DNA of 64,000 nucleotides from JAFNAG01 sp963739235 (lineage in GTDB: Bacteria; Acidobacteriota; UBA6911). Shown here piece by piece: positions 52,723-63,116 of the stretch. The position numbers were made by a program, and so were the translations under genes. The stretch covers positions 186,001-250,000 of the forward strand of contig CAVTZY010000032.1 in NCBI GenBank assembly GCA_963739235.1, given 5' to 3'. The notes below the pieces were generated by a model. That model worked only from the letters and a program-made list of their open reading frames with translations, did not search any database and was not told the origin of the DNA. The first letter of the stretch is position 1, and each line of letters starts with the position of its first letter.

Positions 52723-55700
52723 ATGACAGTGGATAGAGTAGTGCAGGGGGTGCTGTGTTTGGGGATGCTGCTCGGGGTTGCGGGGAGCGCGTGGGCGGAT
52801 TACGCGGTTACGGGGCAGTTTCTGTATGAGGATCGGAACTTTTCGATTCTCGGGTTTACCGGGGTCAAGCCGCAGCGGCCGATTCGCTATGCGGATGTCG
52901 AAATCTGGACGGCGCCGTCATCAGGGAACCCGCAGCTCCTCACCTCGGCGCGCGTGGCGACGGATCAAAATGGGTATTTTTCCATAACCGTTCACGGAAA
53001 CACGCCGCAACCCATCAAGGCGCGCTGCTACGCCACGGCTACAGTAAAGCTCGGGCTTCATCTCGACGTCGTCCAGAACTACAACCAGAATTCAACCGTT
53101 TCTGACACCTACTTCGGCTCTCTCTGGTATCTGGAATCGGGGCCCATCAGCTACGTGAGCGGCACAAGCCTCGATATGGCGCAGATCATCGCCTCTTCAA
53201 GCGTCTATCCCTATCCCGGCAACGCCTTCAATATTTGGGACGTCATGGTCGATGGCATGGAGTTCGTGGCTTCAGTGACCGGCAGCTACCCTGCGGAAAA
53301 AATCACGGTCATCTGGAGCAGCGGGTATACGAACTACCAGTCCTACTATGCGAGCCCCTCAACGAATGCCAATTTCAAGAACAAGTACGCATTCATCGCC
53401 TCCGCATACGACGACAGCGTCATTTACCACCAGTTCGGCCATTTCGTGGTCGACACCTATTCGAAGCTGGACGCCCCTACGGTGGGGGCGGACGGGTATC
53501 TGCCGGTTTTCGGCGACGACCACCAGGACATCCGGATGGCATGGGCCGAGGGCGCAGCCATGTTTATCGGCGCCAGCATCCGGCAATTCAAGGGCTATGC
53601 CCAGCCCGAAGCGTACGTGATGACGGACGGGACGAATCTCCTTCGTTCCTTCGAGATTCAGGCGCTTACCCAGCCGCCGGCGTCTCCGCTGACCCTCGCG
53701 GGCATCACGGGAAGCACCAACATGCTGGCCGTGGCGAGCGCGCTCTGGAATATCACCAGCGCGCAGGGCCTACAAAGGCAGTTCAGCAATGTGTGGGACG
53801 TGCTGACGGCGATGAAATCGATCACGGCGCAGGGGATCAGCGTCGAGAAGTTCTGGGATATCTGGTTTTCGCCCGCGATCAATAACGGCTCTCCCGACGG
53901 CATGCAGACCATTTTCGGCGCGCGCGGCATCGAGTTTTATCCGGATGCGCAGGAGCCCGACGACACCGTTGCCGGGCCGGCTCCCATTCCTATGGCGCAG
54001 CTCCAGCCCGCGAGCGGGCCCAAGGTGGTCATCAACGAGGTGCAGGTTGGCGGCGTAAATGCCGTCGAACTGTTCAACGTAGGCGACGCCACGGCGGATC
54101 TGACCGATTGGACGCTTGCCGCGGTCGCCACTGCGCCCTCGGGATCAGGCTATACCATCACCTCGTTCCAGATATCGCACTTCATGCTCAAGGCGGGCGC
54201 TTTCGTCGTCCTATCGGAAGCCGCGGGCGACAACAGCGCTTCGGTGCTCTATTTCAACAATAAGATCGCCTGGACTACCGGCGCCGACGGCGCCTGCGAC
54301 CTGAGGGACAGCTCGGGCGTCGGGCAGGATTTTGTGCGCTGGGGAGGATCACGTTACCCCGGCGCCTCGAGCTTTACGGGAACCAATCCACCAGCCCCGT
54401 CCGCCAGAAAGACCCTCGGGCGCAACTTCGCCGGCACCGACACCAACTCGGGCGCCGACTGGAAGGAGCAGGTCGCGACCCTGGGCGCGTTCAACCCGAG
54501 CGGCCTGGAAAAACATCACACCTTTTACCCTGCCGGGGACGTTGACTACATTGCCTTCAACGCCACCGCCGGCCACACCTATGTGATCGAAACTCTCAAC
54601 CTGGCGAGCGGCGCCGACACGGTACTGGATCTCGTCGCGCCGGATGGGCAAACCATCCTGGCCACGAGCGACGACCAGGGCAATACCAATGCGTCGCGCA
54701 TCGTGTGGCTTGCGCCTGCAAACGGGAAGTACTTCGCGCTCTGCCGCCGTTACCTGGGTGCGGCCAGCCTGGCCCAGTACGGTTCCTATGAACTGCGCAT
54801 CATCGAGAGCCCGGCCGCCCTCGGATTGACGGGGTCAAACATACTGACCGTCAGCAAGCCCGGCCAGGGGGGAAGTTATCAGACTATCGGAGACGCAATC
54901 GCCGCCGCAGGCAACGGCGACATCGTACAGATCATCGACGGCGGCCAATACCTCGAGAACATCACTATCTCAGGCAAGAGCATCACGCTCGAGGTTGCGG
55001 GCGGCCAGAATCCGATCCTCGACGGAAGGTCCAGGAGCGGCGTCCCAGCACTTATCATCCGGAATCTGAAGACCGCGCGCATCGACAGCCTGAGGATCGT
55101 TGGCGGGGCGCAGGGCATCGTAGTGACCGGAGGGAGCACCACCATCGTCAATACTATCGTAACCGCGGCAGCGGATCCATCCGGATACTCCGACGGGATC
55201 AAGGTGGTCGGCGCCGGTACCAGCGCGGCCATAGTGAACTGCACTATTGTCAACAACGGGCGCCTCGGACTCGGAGTCTTTTCCAATGCCACGGCGCGGG
55301 TCGCCAATTCAATTTTGCGGGATAACAAGGGCAGCGCGGACGTGAGCGGAGATACCACCGCCACGACCACGACTCTGGTGGTGAGGAACTCGGTCGTTGT
55401 CAAGGCATCGGCGGACTACCTGGGCAAAAACGGCAACATCAGCGTCGACCCGAAGTTTGCCGACCCGGCCAATTACGACTTCCGCCTGCTGCCAGGGTCG
55501 CCCGTCATCGACAAAGGGGATCTCACGGATCCTGCCCTTCCCGCGGCGGATGCCGCGGGCGTGCCCCGCTCGATCGACGGCGACGGCAACGGGCAGGCGC
55601 TGCCGGATATTGGGGCCTATGAGTATTGGTCAATGGCGAACCTCACGGCGCTCGCGGTGTTCCCCCAGATGGCGGTCGGCGGCGATCCGGGAGGTGAATA

Positions 55701-57021
55701 CCGGACGTCGATTATCGGCGTCAATACCGGCGCCCAGCCGGCCATCGTCAACGTCTCGCTGGCCGGGGACACCGGCGCGCCGCTTAATGTCTCGGCTTCC
55801 GGCAAAACGGGGAGCGAGTTCCAGTTCGTGCTGGCGCCGGGGGCGACGACGCGGCTGGAAACCACAGCGCCTTCCTCGCCTGCTCCGGGAACCTCCGGCT
55901 ACGCAAAATTCCAGAGCAGCGCGCCCGTGAGCGGGAGCGCGCTGTTCAAGGTGATGAACGGCAGCAGAGTCCTCAGCGAGGCCGGCGTCGGGCTTTCCAG
56001 ACCCACCAGGAAATTCACGGTTTACATCGACGATCAGAACGATGCTCGTTCAGGATATGCGATCGCCAACTCCGGTCTCAGCACGGCGAATGTGACCCTG
56101 GCGTTACGCGATCGGAATGGCAATGTCATAAGGGGACCCGTGCCGCTCGATACTCCGCTTGCCGCGGGGCAGCATGTCGCCGAGTTTGCGTTCCAGAGAT
56201 TTGCGGAAGTCGTGGCGGGGTTCGAAGGAAGCATCGAATTCAACAGCGACCAGAACGTCGCAGCAGTCGCGCTGCGGTATGACAACTGGTCGATCCCTTC
56301 TGCCTCGGTCTTTTCCACCATCCCGGTGCTGGTCGATGAGGCGGCTACCACCCTCTATTTCCCTCAGGTCGCGGATGGCGGCGGGTACCGCAGCAATATC
56401 ATTCTTGTCAATCCTGGGACGACGGATACCTCCGTAATGCTCGACTTCTTCGACAAGGACGGCAAGCCGCTGGCCCTGTCGATCGAAGGGAGTCAGAGGA
56501 CGTCGTACTCCGTGCCGGTGGTGAGGGCAAAGGGCGCTTTCCGGCTCGTTACCGACGGCGCATTCTCCACGCCCAACGTCGGGTGGGTCAAGGTAACTGC
56601 GCAGCAACCCATCGGCGGCTCGGCTATCTTCCAGACTGTCGCGGGCACCTTGATCTCATCCGAGGCGGGCGTGGCGTCATCACCGCTGGCGAGCCACTTT
56701 ACGGCGTATGTTTCCAGCCTCGAGAATGCGCAGTCGGGCCTGGCCATCTGCAATCCGAACAATGGCCCGGTAACAGTTACCTTGAAGCTGCGCGACACGA
56801 TGGGAAACCTGGTCGAGACCCGGCAGCTTAGCCTGACGCCGGGCGGTCACGTTGCGAGCTTCTTCTCCGGCCAAGGGCAGTGGTTCCCCGCAGGATTCGA
56901 GGAATTCGAGGGGACGCTCGAGGTGGTCGCCGACGGCGGGCCGGTCAGCGCGGTAGGAGTGCGCTACGATAACGCCAACAGCACAGTCTTCGCGACAATT
57001 CCCGTGATCGTCATCAACTGA
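52723..57021 (+). CDS. Giant exported protein: degenerate zinc-peptidase-like, lamin-tail, beta-helix and tandem C-terminal modules
   Basis: 1432 residues. Signal peptide 'VLCLGMLLGVAGSAWA' at the start. The N-terminal part (about 25-415) has the motif HQFGH (His236-Gln237-...-His240) in 'VIYHQFGHFVVDTY', with 'AWAEGAAMFIG' downstream. That is the layout of gluzincin peptidases, but the catalytic Glu has become Gln. A lamin-tail-like domain (about 430-590, 'VVINEVQVGGVNAVELFNVG'), a right-handed beta-helix (about 705-960, 'QTIGDAIAAAGNGDIVQIID') and two copies of a roughly 215-residue beta unit (about 985-1210 and 1215-1432) follow. Probably surface-exposed or secreted. No operon partner. Confidence 0.82.
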   Translation: MTVDRVVQGVLCLGMLLGVAGSAWADYAVTGQFLYEDRNFSILGFTGVKPQRPIRYADVEIWTAPSSGNPQLLTSARVATDQNGYFSITVHGNTPQPIKARCYATATVKLGLHLDVVQNYNQNSTVSDTYFGSLWYLESGPISYVSGTSLDMAQIIASSSVYPYPGNAFNIWDVMVDGMEFVASVTGSYPAEKITVIWSSGYTNYQSYYASPSTNANFKNKYAFIASAYDDSVIYHQFGHFVVDTYSKLDAPTVGADGYLPVFGDDHQDIRMAWAEGAAMFIGASIRQFKGYAQPEAYVMTDGTNLLRSFEIQALTQPPASPLTLAGITGSTNMLAVASALWNITSAQGLQRQFSNVWDVLTAMKSITAQGISVEKFWDIWFSPAINNGSPDGMQTIFGARGIEFYPDAQEPDDTVAGPAPIPMAQLQPASGPKVVINEVQVGGVNAVELFNVGDATADLTDWTLAAVATAPSGSGYTITSFQISHFMLKAGAFVVLSEAAGDNSASVLYFNNKIAWTTGADGACDLRDSSGVGQDFVRWGGSRYPGASSFTGTNPPAPSARKTLGRNFAGTDTNSGADWKEQVATLGAFNPSGLEKHHTFYPAGDVDYIAFNATAGHTYVIETLNLASGADTVLDLVAPDGQTILATSDDQGNTNASRIVWLAPANGKYFALCRRYLGAASLAQYGSYELRIIESPAALGLTGSNILTVSKPGQGGSYQTIGDAIAAAGNGDIVQIIDGGQYLENITISGKSITLEVAGGQNPILDGRSRSGVPALIIRNLKTARIDSLRIVGGAQGIVVTGGSTTIVNTIVTAAADPSGYSDGIKVVGAGTSAAIVNCTIVNNGRLGLGVFSNATARVANSILRDNKGSADVSGDTTATTTTLVVRNSVVVKASADYLGKNGNISVDPKFADPANYDFRLLPGSPVIDKGDLTDPALPAADAAGVPRSIDGDGNGQALPDIGAYEYWSMANLTALAVFPQMAVGGDPGGEYRTSIIGVNTGAQPAIVNVSLAGDTGAPLNVSASGKTGSEFQFVLAPGATTRLETTAPSSPAPGTSGYAKFQSSAPVSGSALFKVMNGSRVLSEAGVGLSRPTRKFTVYIDDQNDARSGYAIANSGLSTANVTLALRDRNGNVIRGPVPLDTPLAAGQHVAEFAFQRFAEVVAGFEGSIEFNSDQNVAAVALRYDNWSIPSASVFSTIPVLVDEAATTLYFPQVADGGGYRSNIILVNPGTTDTSVMLDFFDKDGKPLALSIEGSQRTSYSVPVVRAKGAFRLVTDGAFSTPNVGWVKVTAQQPIGGSAIFQTVAGTLISSEAGVASSPLASHFTAYVSSLENAQSGLAICNPNNGPVTVTLKLRDTMGNLVETRQLSLTPGGHVASFFSGQGQWFPAGFEEFEGTLEVVADGGPVSAVGVRYDNANSTVFATIPVIVIN

Positions 57022-57890
57022 CGCTGCGAAAGTTCAATGCAGAGATCACAGCGCAGCCTGACGGCCGCAACCAAAATTTGAGGTAATAGTGCGGTGGCTA
57101 CGCTGATCCATCAGCTGTCAACGATCAGCTTTCAGCTTACTAATTATTATCCTGGTTTGGCATAATACCGGCAGAGCTGGGTCATAATCGGTCCATCGGA
57201 GATCGACATGTACGTTAAGCCCATTATGGGCAGACACATAAAACGGCCCAGATAGAGAATGCCCTGAAAACGCCTAGGTATCTTTTAGAAATTGCATCGT
57301 TTATGGCTGTAACTGAAGCTCAGCGGTTGTATTGTGCGTATACGGAAACTACCATACGTTCTAGAAATGACGTTCTGCAAGTAATGCTGTGAAATGCCTT
57401 CGGGTATCGCGCATAAACAATTCCATTTTTCATTTCGCGTACAGAAGAGGGGGTATGCGCGGAATGAGACCTTTATGCCATTCCGGGGGGGCTGTTCGTG
57501 TTCCTGCGTGAGGGAACGGCAACCCACGCATCAAGCGTGGCGTGTTACAGACCGTCACACTGAAGCACGGCACAGTTCATCACGACACGCCCATGCGTGG
57601 AATGAGAGTGTCCTGAGGATGCTCTTTTGCCGGGAACAATCCACGGCTGTGCCGTGGGATGCAGTCGCCCTCTGTGGCCTCTGAGATTGGATGGAATCGG
57701 CCACGCAAAGGAACGAGAAGCATCATTGCTTGGCAGTCATGCGTTCCCCCTAATGGATTCCCGATTTGAGGATCGGCTCTGCAATGCAGAAGCCTCCAAA
57801 AGGTGGGGATTGCGCTGTGGAGCCCCACGACAGCCCGGTTAGCGTTCCAGCATTTATTAGCGAACTTCTTTGTGCTGGCATCGAGGCACA
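57022..57890. other. Intergenic region, no gene recognised
   Basis: About 870 bases. Frames on both strands do not resemble proteins. It is relatively AT-rich at 57100-57420. Short inverted patches (ACGCATCAAGCGTGG; CCACGGCTGTGCCGTGG at about 57642) could form small hairpins. Possibly degenerate mobile DNA. Confidence 0.35.
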
Positions 57891-59780
57891 TCATGAATCG
57901 CGCCGGATGGCTCCAACTATCGACTCGAGATGGGGCACAAGACGGTTCGGCTGCAGGAGATCGAAGTGGTCCGCGTCGGGTTCGACCACGATCGAATCCT
58001 CTTGGTAGCGTTCGCCCAGAAAGCCGGTGTCGAGATTCATCAGCCTTAAGTTCAACACTGCCTCACGGTTCGCCTCGTTCTGTTCGGAGACGACGAACCG
58101 CACATGCGGCACGGCGCCGGTCGCCGTACGGTACCGCTGCGCGAACTCGGTGAGGCCGCCTCCTTCGAACGGACGCACGAACTCCGCGCCCCAGTTCGCG
58201 AGCACGTCAAGGTTGCCGTGGAACTTGCGCAAAACCTTGACGAGGTATTCATGAATGTTCAGCCATTCGCCGATGGAGCCGGCGCCCGCTCCGAATGATC
58301 TCAGACTGTCGAGCACTTGTGCCGGCTGATCGGCCTCCAGACGCGCAAGCACCCTGGTGAACCAGCAGGTCTCGAGGCTCACATTCGCATCGAACAGGAG
58401 GAGCGCGTCGACCCGAAGCGCCGGGTCATGCACGGGCGGTGACACGAACCGCAACCAGAGATCCGATCCGGTCGAGAACCCGACAAGGACAATCCGGCAT
58501 GCGGGCGAGCGGTCCGCGAGATGTCGCAGCCACTCACGGACGATGATCAGGTGATCCGTAACCGGCAGGCGTATGCGCCGGCGCGCGTGCGGCTCGCATC
58601 CGTACAGCGTCGGCGCGACGGCGCGATACGGCACCTGCTTCAGGAGATGCTCGAACTGCTGATGATCCAATCCCGTGCCGTGCAGAAAGCAGACGAGCGT
58701 ATCCGCCTCGATACCGTTGTCGGCATACTGAAGCTGATCGCCGATCATGCGCGGGTCGAGCGTCGTGCGATTCAACTTCCGGCAGACCGCGGCCGACAGG
58801 GGAAACGTCAGTTGAGCAATGTCGTGGCCGTGCGCCGGCAAGTCGTTTGGACCGGACCGGCTGATGCTGGCCGCGCGCTCGGGCCCAGCCGTCTCCCACA
58901 TCGAGGCGGCAGGCGGCGTCAGTGTCGCGATGGCGAACACCAGATCGCGGCTCGACTGAAAACGATCGACCTGAGACTTCGCCAGGCAGCGCTGCACGAT
59001 CCGTTCGAGTGCTGGAGGCACTCGTAAACCGGCGGCGGCCAGTTCGGGCGGTTCCTTGTGGAGAATCGCGCTGATCGTATCTGCGGCGGTCTCGCCTTTG
59101 AACGCTCTCTCACCCGCCAGCATCTCGTACAGCATCGCGCCGAAGCTGAAAATGTCGCTGCGATGATCGACCGCTTGGCCGCGAAGCTGTTCGGGCGACA
59201 TGTAGCCGACCGTCCCCATGACTACGCCCGTCGCGGTTTCGACGCGCCCAGTCGTGGCGAGTGTCGCGGTCAGGCCGGCCGCCGCGGGCTCCGTAAGCTT
59301 GGCCAGGCCAAAGTCGAGAATCTTCACGAGCCAGTCGCTTGTGATAAACACATTTTCCGGCTTTAGATCGCGGTGGACGATGTTCTTTTCATGGGCCGCA
59401 GCGAGGCCGCTCGCCACATGTGTCGCATACTCCATCGCCCTCCTGGCCGGCAATGCGCCACCCGCGAGAAGCGCTCGAAGCGTCTGCCCCTCGAGCAGCT
59501 CGGAAACGACGAAGAGGATCTCGTCGCCGGCCAAATGCTCGCGTCCGACATCGTGTACAGCGAGGATGTTGGGATGGTTCAGCGCGGCGGCCGCGCGCGC
59601 CTCCTGCTCGAACCGCCGGACTCGGTCAGGATTGGCTGAGAACGCCGCGGGCAGCACCTTGATGGCGACTTCACGTGCCAGGCGCGGGTCGCGTGCCCGA
59701 TAGACCTCACCCATGCCGCCGCTGCCGAGCAACGCTACGATTTCATAAGGACCGAGTCTAGTGCCGCTGATGATCGCCAT
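57891..59780 (-). CDS. Ser/Thr protein kinase fused to an alpha/beta hydrolase
   Basis: 629 residues. The N-terminal PknB-like kinase (about 8-288) is complete: glycine loop 'LGSGGMGEVYRARD', Lys41 in 'VAIKVLP', 'IVHRDLKPENVFI' (Asp138), 'DFGLAKL' (Asp156) and 'GYMSPEQ'. No membrane helix follows. After a short linker an alpha/beta hydrolase-like domain (about 340-629) has 'TLVCFLHGTGLDHQQFEHLL', the nucleophile elbow GFSTGS with Ser436, and a candidate catalytic His in 'EPDADHFDLL'. The fusion suggests a kinase that regulates, or is regulated by, an esterase-like domain; this is inference. It is followed leftward by a gene-free stretch. Confidence 0.87.
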   Translation of the reverse strand: MAIISGTRLGPYEIVALLGSGGMGEVYRARDPRLAREVAIKVLPAAFSANPDRVRRFEQEARAAAALNHPNILAVHDVGREHLAGDEILFVVSELLEGQTLRALLAGGALPARRAMEYATHVASGLAAAHEKNIVHRDLKPENVFITSDWLVKILDFGLAKLTEPAAAGLTATLATTGRVETATGVVMGTVGYMSPEQLRGQAVDHRSDIFSFGAMLYEMLAGERAFKGETAADTISAILHKEPPELAAAGLRVPPALERIVQRCLAKSQVDRFQSSRDLVFAIATLTPPAASMWETAGPERAASISRSGPNDLPAHGHDIAQLTFPLSAAVCRKLNRTTLDPRMIGDQLQYADNGIEADTLVCFLHGTGLDHQQFEHLLKQVPYRAVAPTLYGCEPHARRRIRLPVTDHLIIVREWLRHLADRSPACRIVLVGFSTGSDLWLRFVSPPVHDPALRVDALLLFDANVSLETCWFTRVLARLEADQPAQVLDSLRSFGAGAGSIGEWLNIHEYLVKVLRKFHGNLDVLANWGAEFVRPFEGGGLTEFAQRYRTATGAVPHVRFVVSEQNEANREAVLNLRLMNLDTGFLGERYQEDSIVVEPDADHFDLLQPNRLVPHLESIVGAIRRDS

Positions 59781-60270
59781 GGTCTGGACAACTGTGATGC
59801 GCCCAAACTAAGTTCCTTTCGGATTGTAGCACGGGTGTGATCGCGGGCAAATAATAGGCAGATGCTCTTTTCTGTCGAGGAGATCATACGACGGATTGCT
59901 CGTGGCGAACACACAATCCAAAGCAGCATTATGAAATTGCAATTAAACATATGTATTGGACTATCCGGGTCTTCGGCAGAATTTGTGGGTCATTTTGGGG
60001 GGAAAGCAGGCGGCTAAAGAAGAAATGGCCGCTCCAAGCTTGGTCGCCGCAGGATTACATGTGCTTGCCGACCGGCCGTGAATCTCGGCACTGGATTCCA
60101 ACGGCCTACTGAGGGCTGCAATCTCCTCTATTTCCAAAGCGATACCTCAGGATCTCGCCAAAAATCACCCACAAATTCCGCTGAGGAGGCGACTATCCCA
60201 CAGAAGTTAGTTGCTTCCCCTGCCAGCGCCAGCGGGTTCGCCACTCCTGCTCACGAAATGTCAAGCTCGT
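59781..60270. other. Intergenic region upstream of the kinase-hydrolase gene
   Basis: About 490 bases. AT-rich around 59930-59955, where the promoter for the leftward kinase gene could lie. No gene recognised; the transposase remnant starts at 60271. Confidence 0.35.
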
Positions 60271-60408
60271 CTACTCGCATCCCAGTCTTGCGCCGGCAAT
60301 CGGTGGCGGCCGGGAAGGCAGGCCGAGGCAGTCGAATATCTTGCCAATGGCCTCAGAGGATGAATAGCCGCGAGTATGTGAAGCTTCACATAACGCGAGA
60401 ATCCTCAT
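60271..60408 (-). pseudogene. Transposase C-terminal remnant, second copy
   Basis: Minus-strand codons from 60408 give 'MRILALCEASHTRGYSSSEA' followed by 'IGKIFDCLGLPSRPPPIAGA' and a stop at 60271. This is homologous to the remnant at 45183-45296 (shared LGLPSRPPPIA). The MR-I-L-A-x-I-x-D start and the I-x-x-I-L-x-x-L-G-L-P end are typical of IS91-like transposases. It is a decayed fragment next to the end of the PD40 kinase gene. Confidence 0.6.
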
Positions 60409-60446
60409 GCCGACCATCGGTTCAATTCTGGACGGCGTGGACGAGC

Positions 60447-63116
60447 TTACTTCTTCAAGCCGGCTTGCCAGTTCAGCACCACCGTGTACGGCTCCGGTCC
60501 GCTCTTGACCGCCGCCCCGAAAAAACGCTTGCCGTCCGCGGTGGAATCCCAGAGGTTCATTGGAAAAGGCCATTGCGGGCCGGGGGACAATGGTACGACG
60601 GGTTGGGGCTTCCCGGGCCGGAACGTCGGATTCGTGGCAATTTCGACAGCCATTAGCCATCCCTCGCGAGAACGATAATAAAGTTCCCCGCCGTCACCGC
60701 GCCAGCGCGGTGCAAGCCCGAATCCAGTGGAAATTTGCCACTGGCCACCCGTCTCAGCAGCCGTCCCGACAGAGTTCATGGAAAATGACCGCACGTAGAC
60801 CTCGGCGTGGCCAGACTCATCTGAGGCATAGGCCACCCAATGGCCGTCAGGAGAAAAATGAGCCTGGCTCTCGCTGAATTCCGAGTTCAGGAACGGGATC
60901 GTCTTCTTGTCACCCTCCAGCTGGAGCACCCACACATCGTCCTGCGTTTTCGGGTGAGTCACTTGATACAGCAGGAAACGTCCGTCGCGCGACCAACTCG
61001 TGGCACGCTTGTCCTCGCTGGACTTGAGCAGAACCTCCTCATCTTTCAATCCGTTCGCCGGCTTTTGATACAGGTCGTACGGGCCGTCCCGGTTGGAGCG
61101 AAAGATAATGCGGCTACCGTCCGGTGACCAAACCGGACTTTCGTCTATCGCCGAACCAAAAGTGAACCGTGTGCTCGCGCCGCCTCGAGAGAGATCCAGC
61201 AGCCAGATGTTTGAGGCCTGCCCGATCCTCTTGCTCACGGCCAGCCTCGTCCCATCCGGCGAGAGCGCCAGGTCTCGATAGTCGCCCTGTTCCACGGCGG
61301 TTCCCATGACCTTGCCCGCCCGGTCGTACCAGGTGAGCTGCCGGTCTGACGCTGCACTTCGCTGGAATACCAGGAACGTCATTGGCCGATGCGGAAAAGG
61401 CCCCCCAACCGCCCGTGCCGCCGCTGTTATCACTGACTCGCTCGGCGACGAGCGCCGCCTGCCCTTTCAACTCCAGCCGGCGGTTATCGAAAGGCTGGGC
61501 CATCAGCGTGCCTACGCGCATGAAAAGCAGATAGCCGGTGCCGGGGTCCGTTGAGGGGGCATACACTGGCGCCCAATCGCTAGCCACCAATGGCTTGGAA
61601 CTCTGTTGCTCGGGTTGGGCGTCCACGGAGCCAAGATAAACGGCGCTCTTCGCCTCGTGAGTCGATGGACGAGTGTAGACGAAATGCCGCCCATCCGGCA
61701 GGAAAGAGGAACCGTAATGGACAATTTCCTGGCGCGCGGGATCCATCGCAGTGATTTGAACTGGAACGCCGCCGGAGGCAGGCACACGGAATAAGCCGAC
61801 CCGCATGTCGGCGAAGACGATCACATCGTCCTGGTTCCAGGCGCACCCTGACCAAGCGCCGGGCAAGTCAACCACGGTCTGTGGGGGACCGCCAGTCGCC
61901 TCGATGGTCGTGAGCTTTCCTTGGGATGGATATCCGATGAAGCGACTGTCCGGGGACCAGCAGGTTGTATTCTCCGGCGCTGCCGATAAGTCGCGCGATT
62001 CTCCCGACTCCAGGAAATGAACCCACAGCCGGCCTCCCGCGGTGAAGGCCAGCTTGCGGCCGTCGGGCGACAGTTTGAGGTACCACACCATAGCGTTTTC
62101 CGGCGGCGGGATCTGGAAGCGCACCGACGACGCTGGAGCAGGCGGTTTTTCGCGGAGGTACAGAAACGCAAACGGAACGAGGCTCACCGCCAACACGGCC
62201 GCCACGGTTGCCACGCTCCAGGCCAGCCACTGCCGGCGAGCGCTGCCGGGCTCCGGCGCGCCTTCGAGGCGCGGCGTCTCACCGCCGAGAGTTGCCTCGA
62301 TGGCGATCCTCGCTTCGCCGATGTCGCGCAGCCGGGTCTTCGCGTTGCGATCCAGGCAGCGGCGTAAGCAGGTCCCGGATTGCCACCGGCGTTGCGCGCG
62401 GCAATTTGTCGAAGTCGATTGGGCCGCGCAACACCTCGGCAAGCGTGTGCGAAACGGTCTCGCCTTCGAACAGGCGATGGCCGGTCAGCAACTCCCACAG
62501 CACCACGCCAAACGACCAGATATCCGCACGCTTGTCGACCGGTTTGCCGCTGGCCTGCTCCGGGCTCATGTACGCGGCCGTACCCAGGATCATTCCCACC
62601 TTTGTGGCGGAAATAGTCAGCGTGGGTGAATCCTCCGCGCTACCCGCCGCCGACTCCTGCGCTTTGGCCAGCCCGAAATCCAACACTTTCACCTGGCCCT
62701 CAGCGGTGAGCTTGACATTGGCCGGCTTCAGGTCGCGATGGATGATGCCCCGCTCGTGCGCGTATTCCACCGCCTCGGCGATCTGCCGGGCGATGAACAG
62801 CGCTTCTTCCACCGGGATCGGCCCTGGCGCGATGCGTTCCGCCAGCGTGGGCCCCTCCACCAGCTCCATCACCAGCGCTTCCCTCCTTCCTCGATGCCAT
62901 AGATTGCCGCGATATTGCGGTGGTTCAGCGAGGCCAAAACCTGAGCTTCACGCGCGAACCGCGCCATGCGGTCGGCGTCCGGGCGAACGTGTCGGGAATA
63001 ACTTTGATGGCGACGTCGCGGCCGAGCTTGGTGTCGGTGGCGCGATACACCTCGCCCATACCGCCTTCGCCCAGATTGGATGTGATCCTGTAGTGCGCAA
63101 TGCTCTTGCCGATCAT
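60447..63116 (-). CDS. Ser/Thr protein kinase with PD40 (TolB-like) propeller, broken by four frameshifts
   Basis: One gene read across several frames. From ATG 63116 ('MIGKSIAHYRITSNLGEGGM') the kinase glycine loop and 'VAIKVIP' are present. Then come 'FAREAQVLASLNHRNIAAIY', then 'HRDLKPANVKL', 'DFGLAKA' and 'YMSPEQ' (62872 leftward), then a frame with a membrane helix ('WSVATVAAVLAVSLVPFAFL') and PD40 blades ('LKLSPDGRKLAF'), and finally blades to 60447 ('SPVWSPDGSRIIF'). Breaks fall near 62985, 62872, 62360 and 61390. The kinase-TM-propeller plan is a common acidobacterial type. Four breaks could mean a pseudogene; the rest of the sequence is well preserved. Confidence 0.78.
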
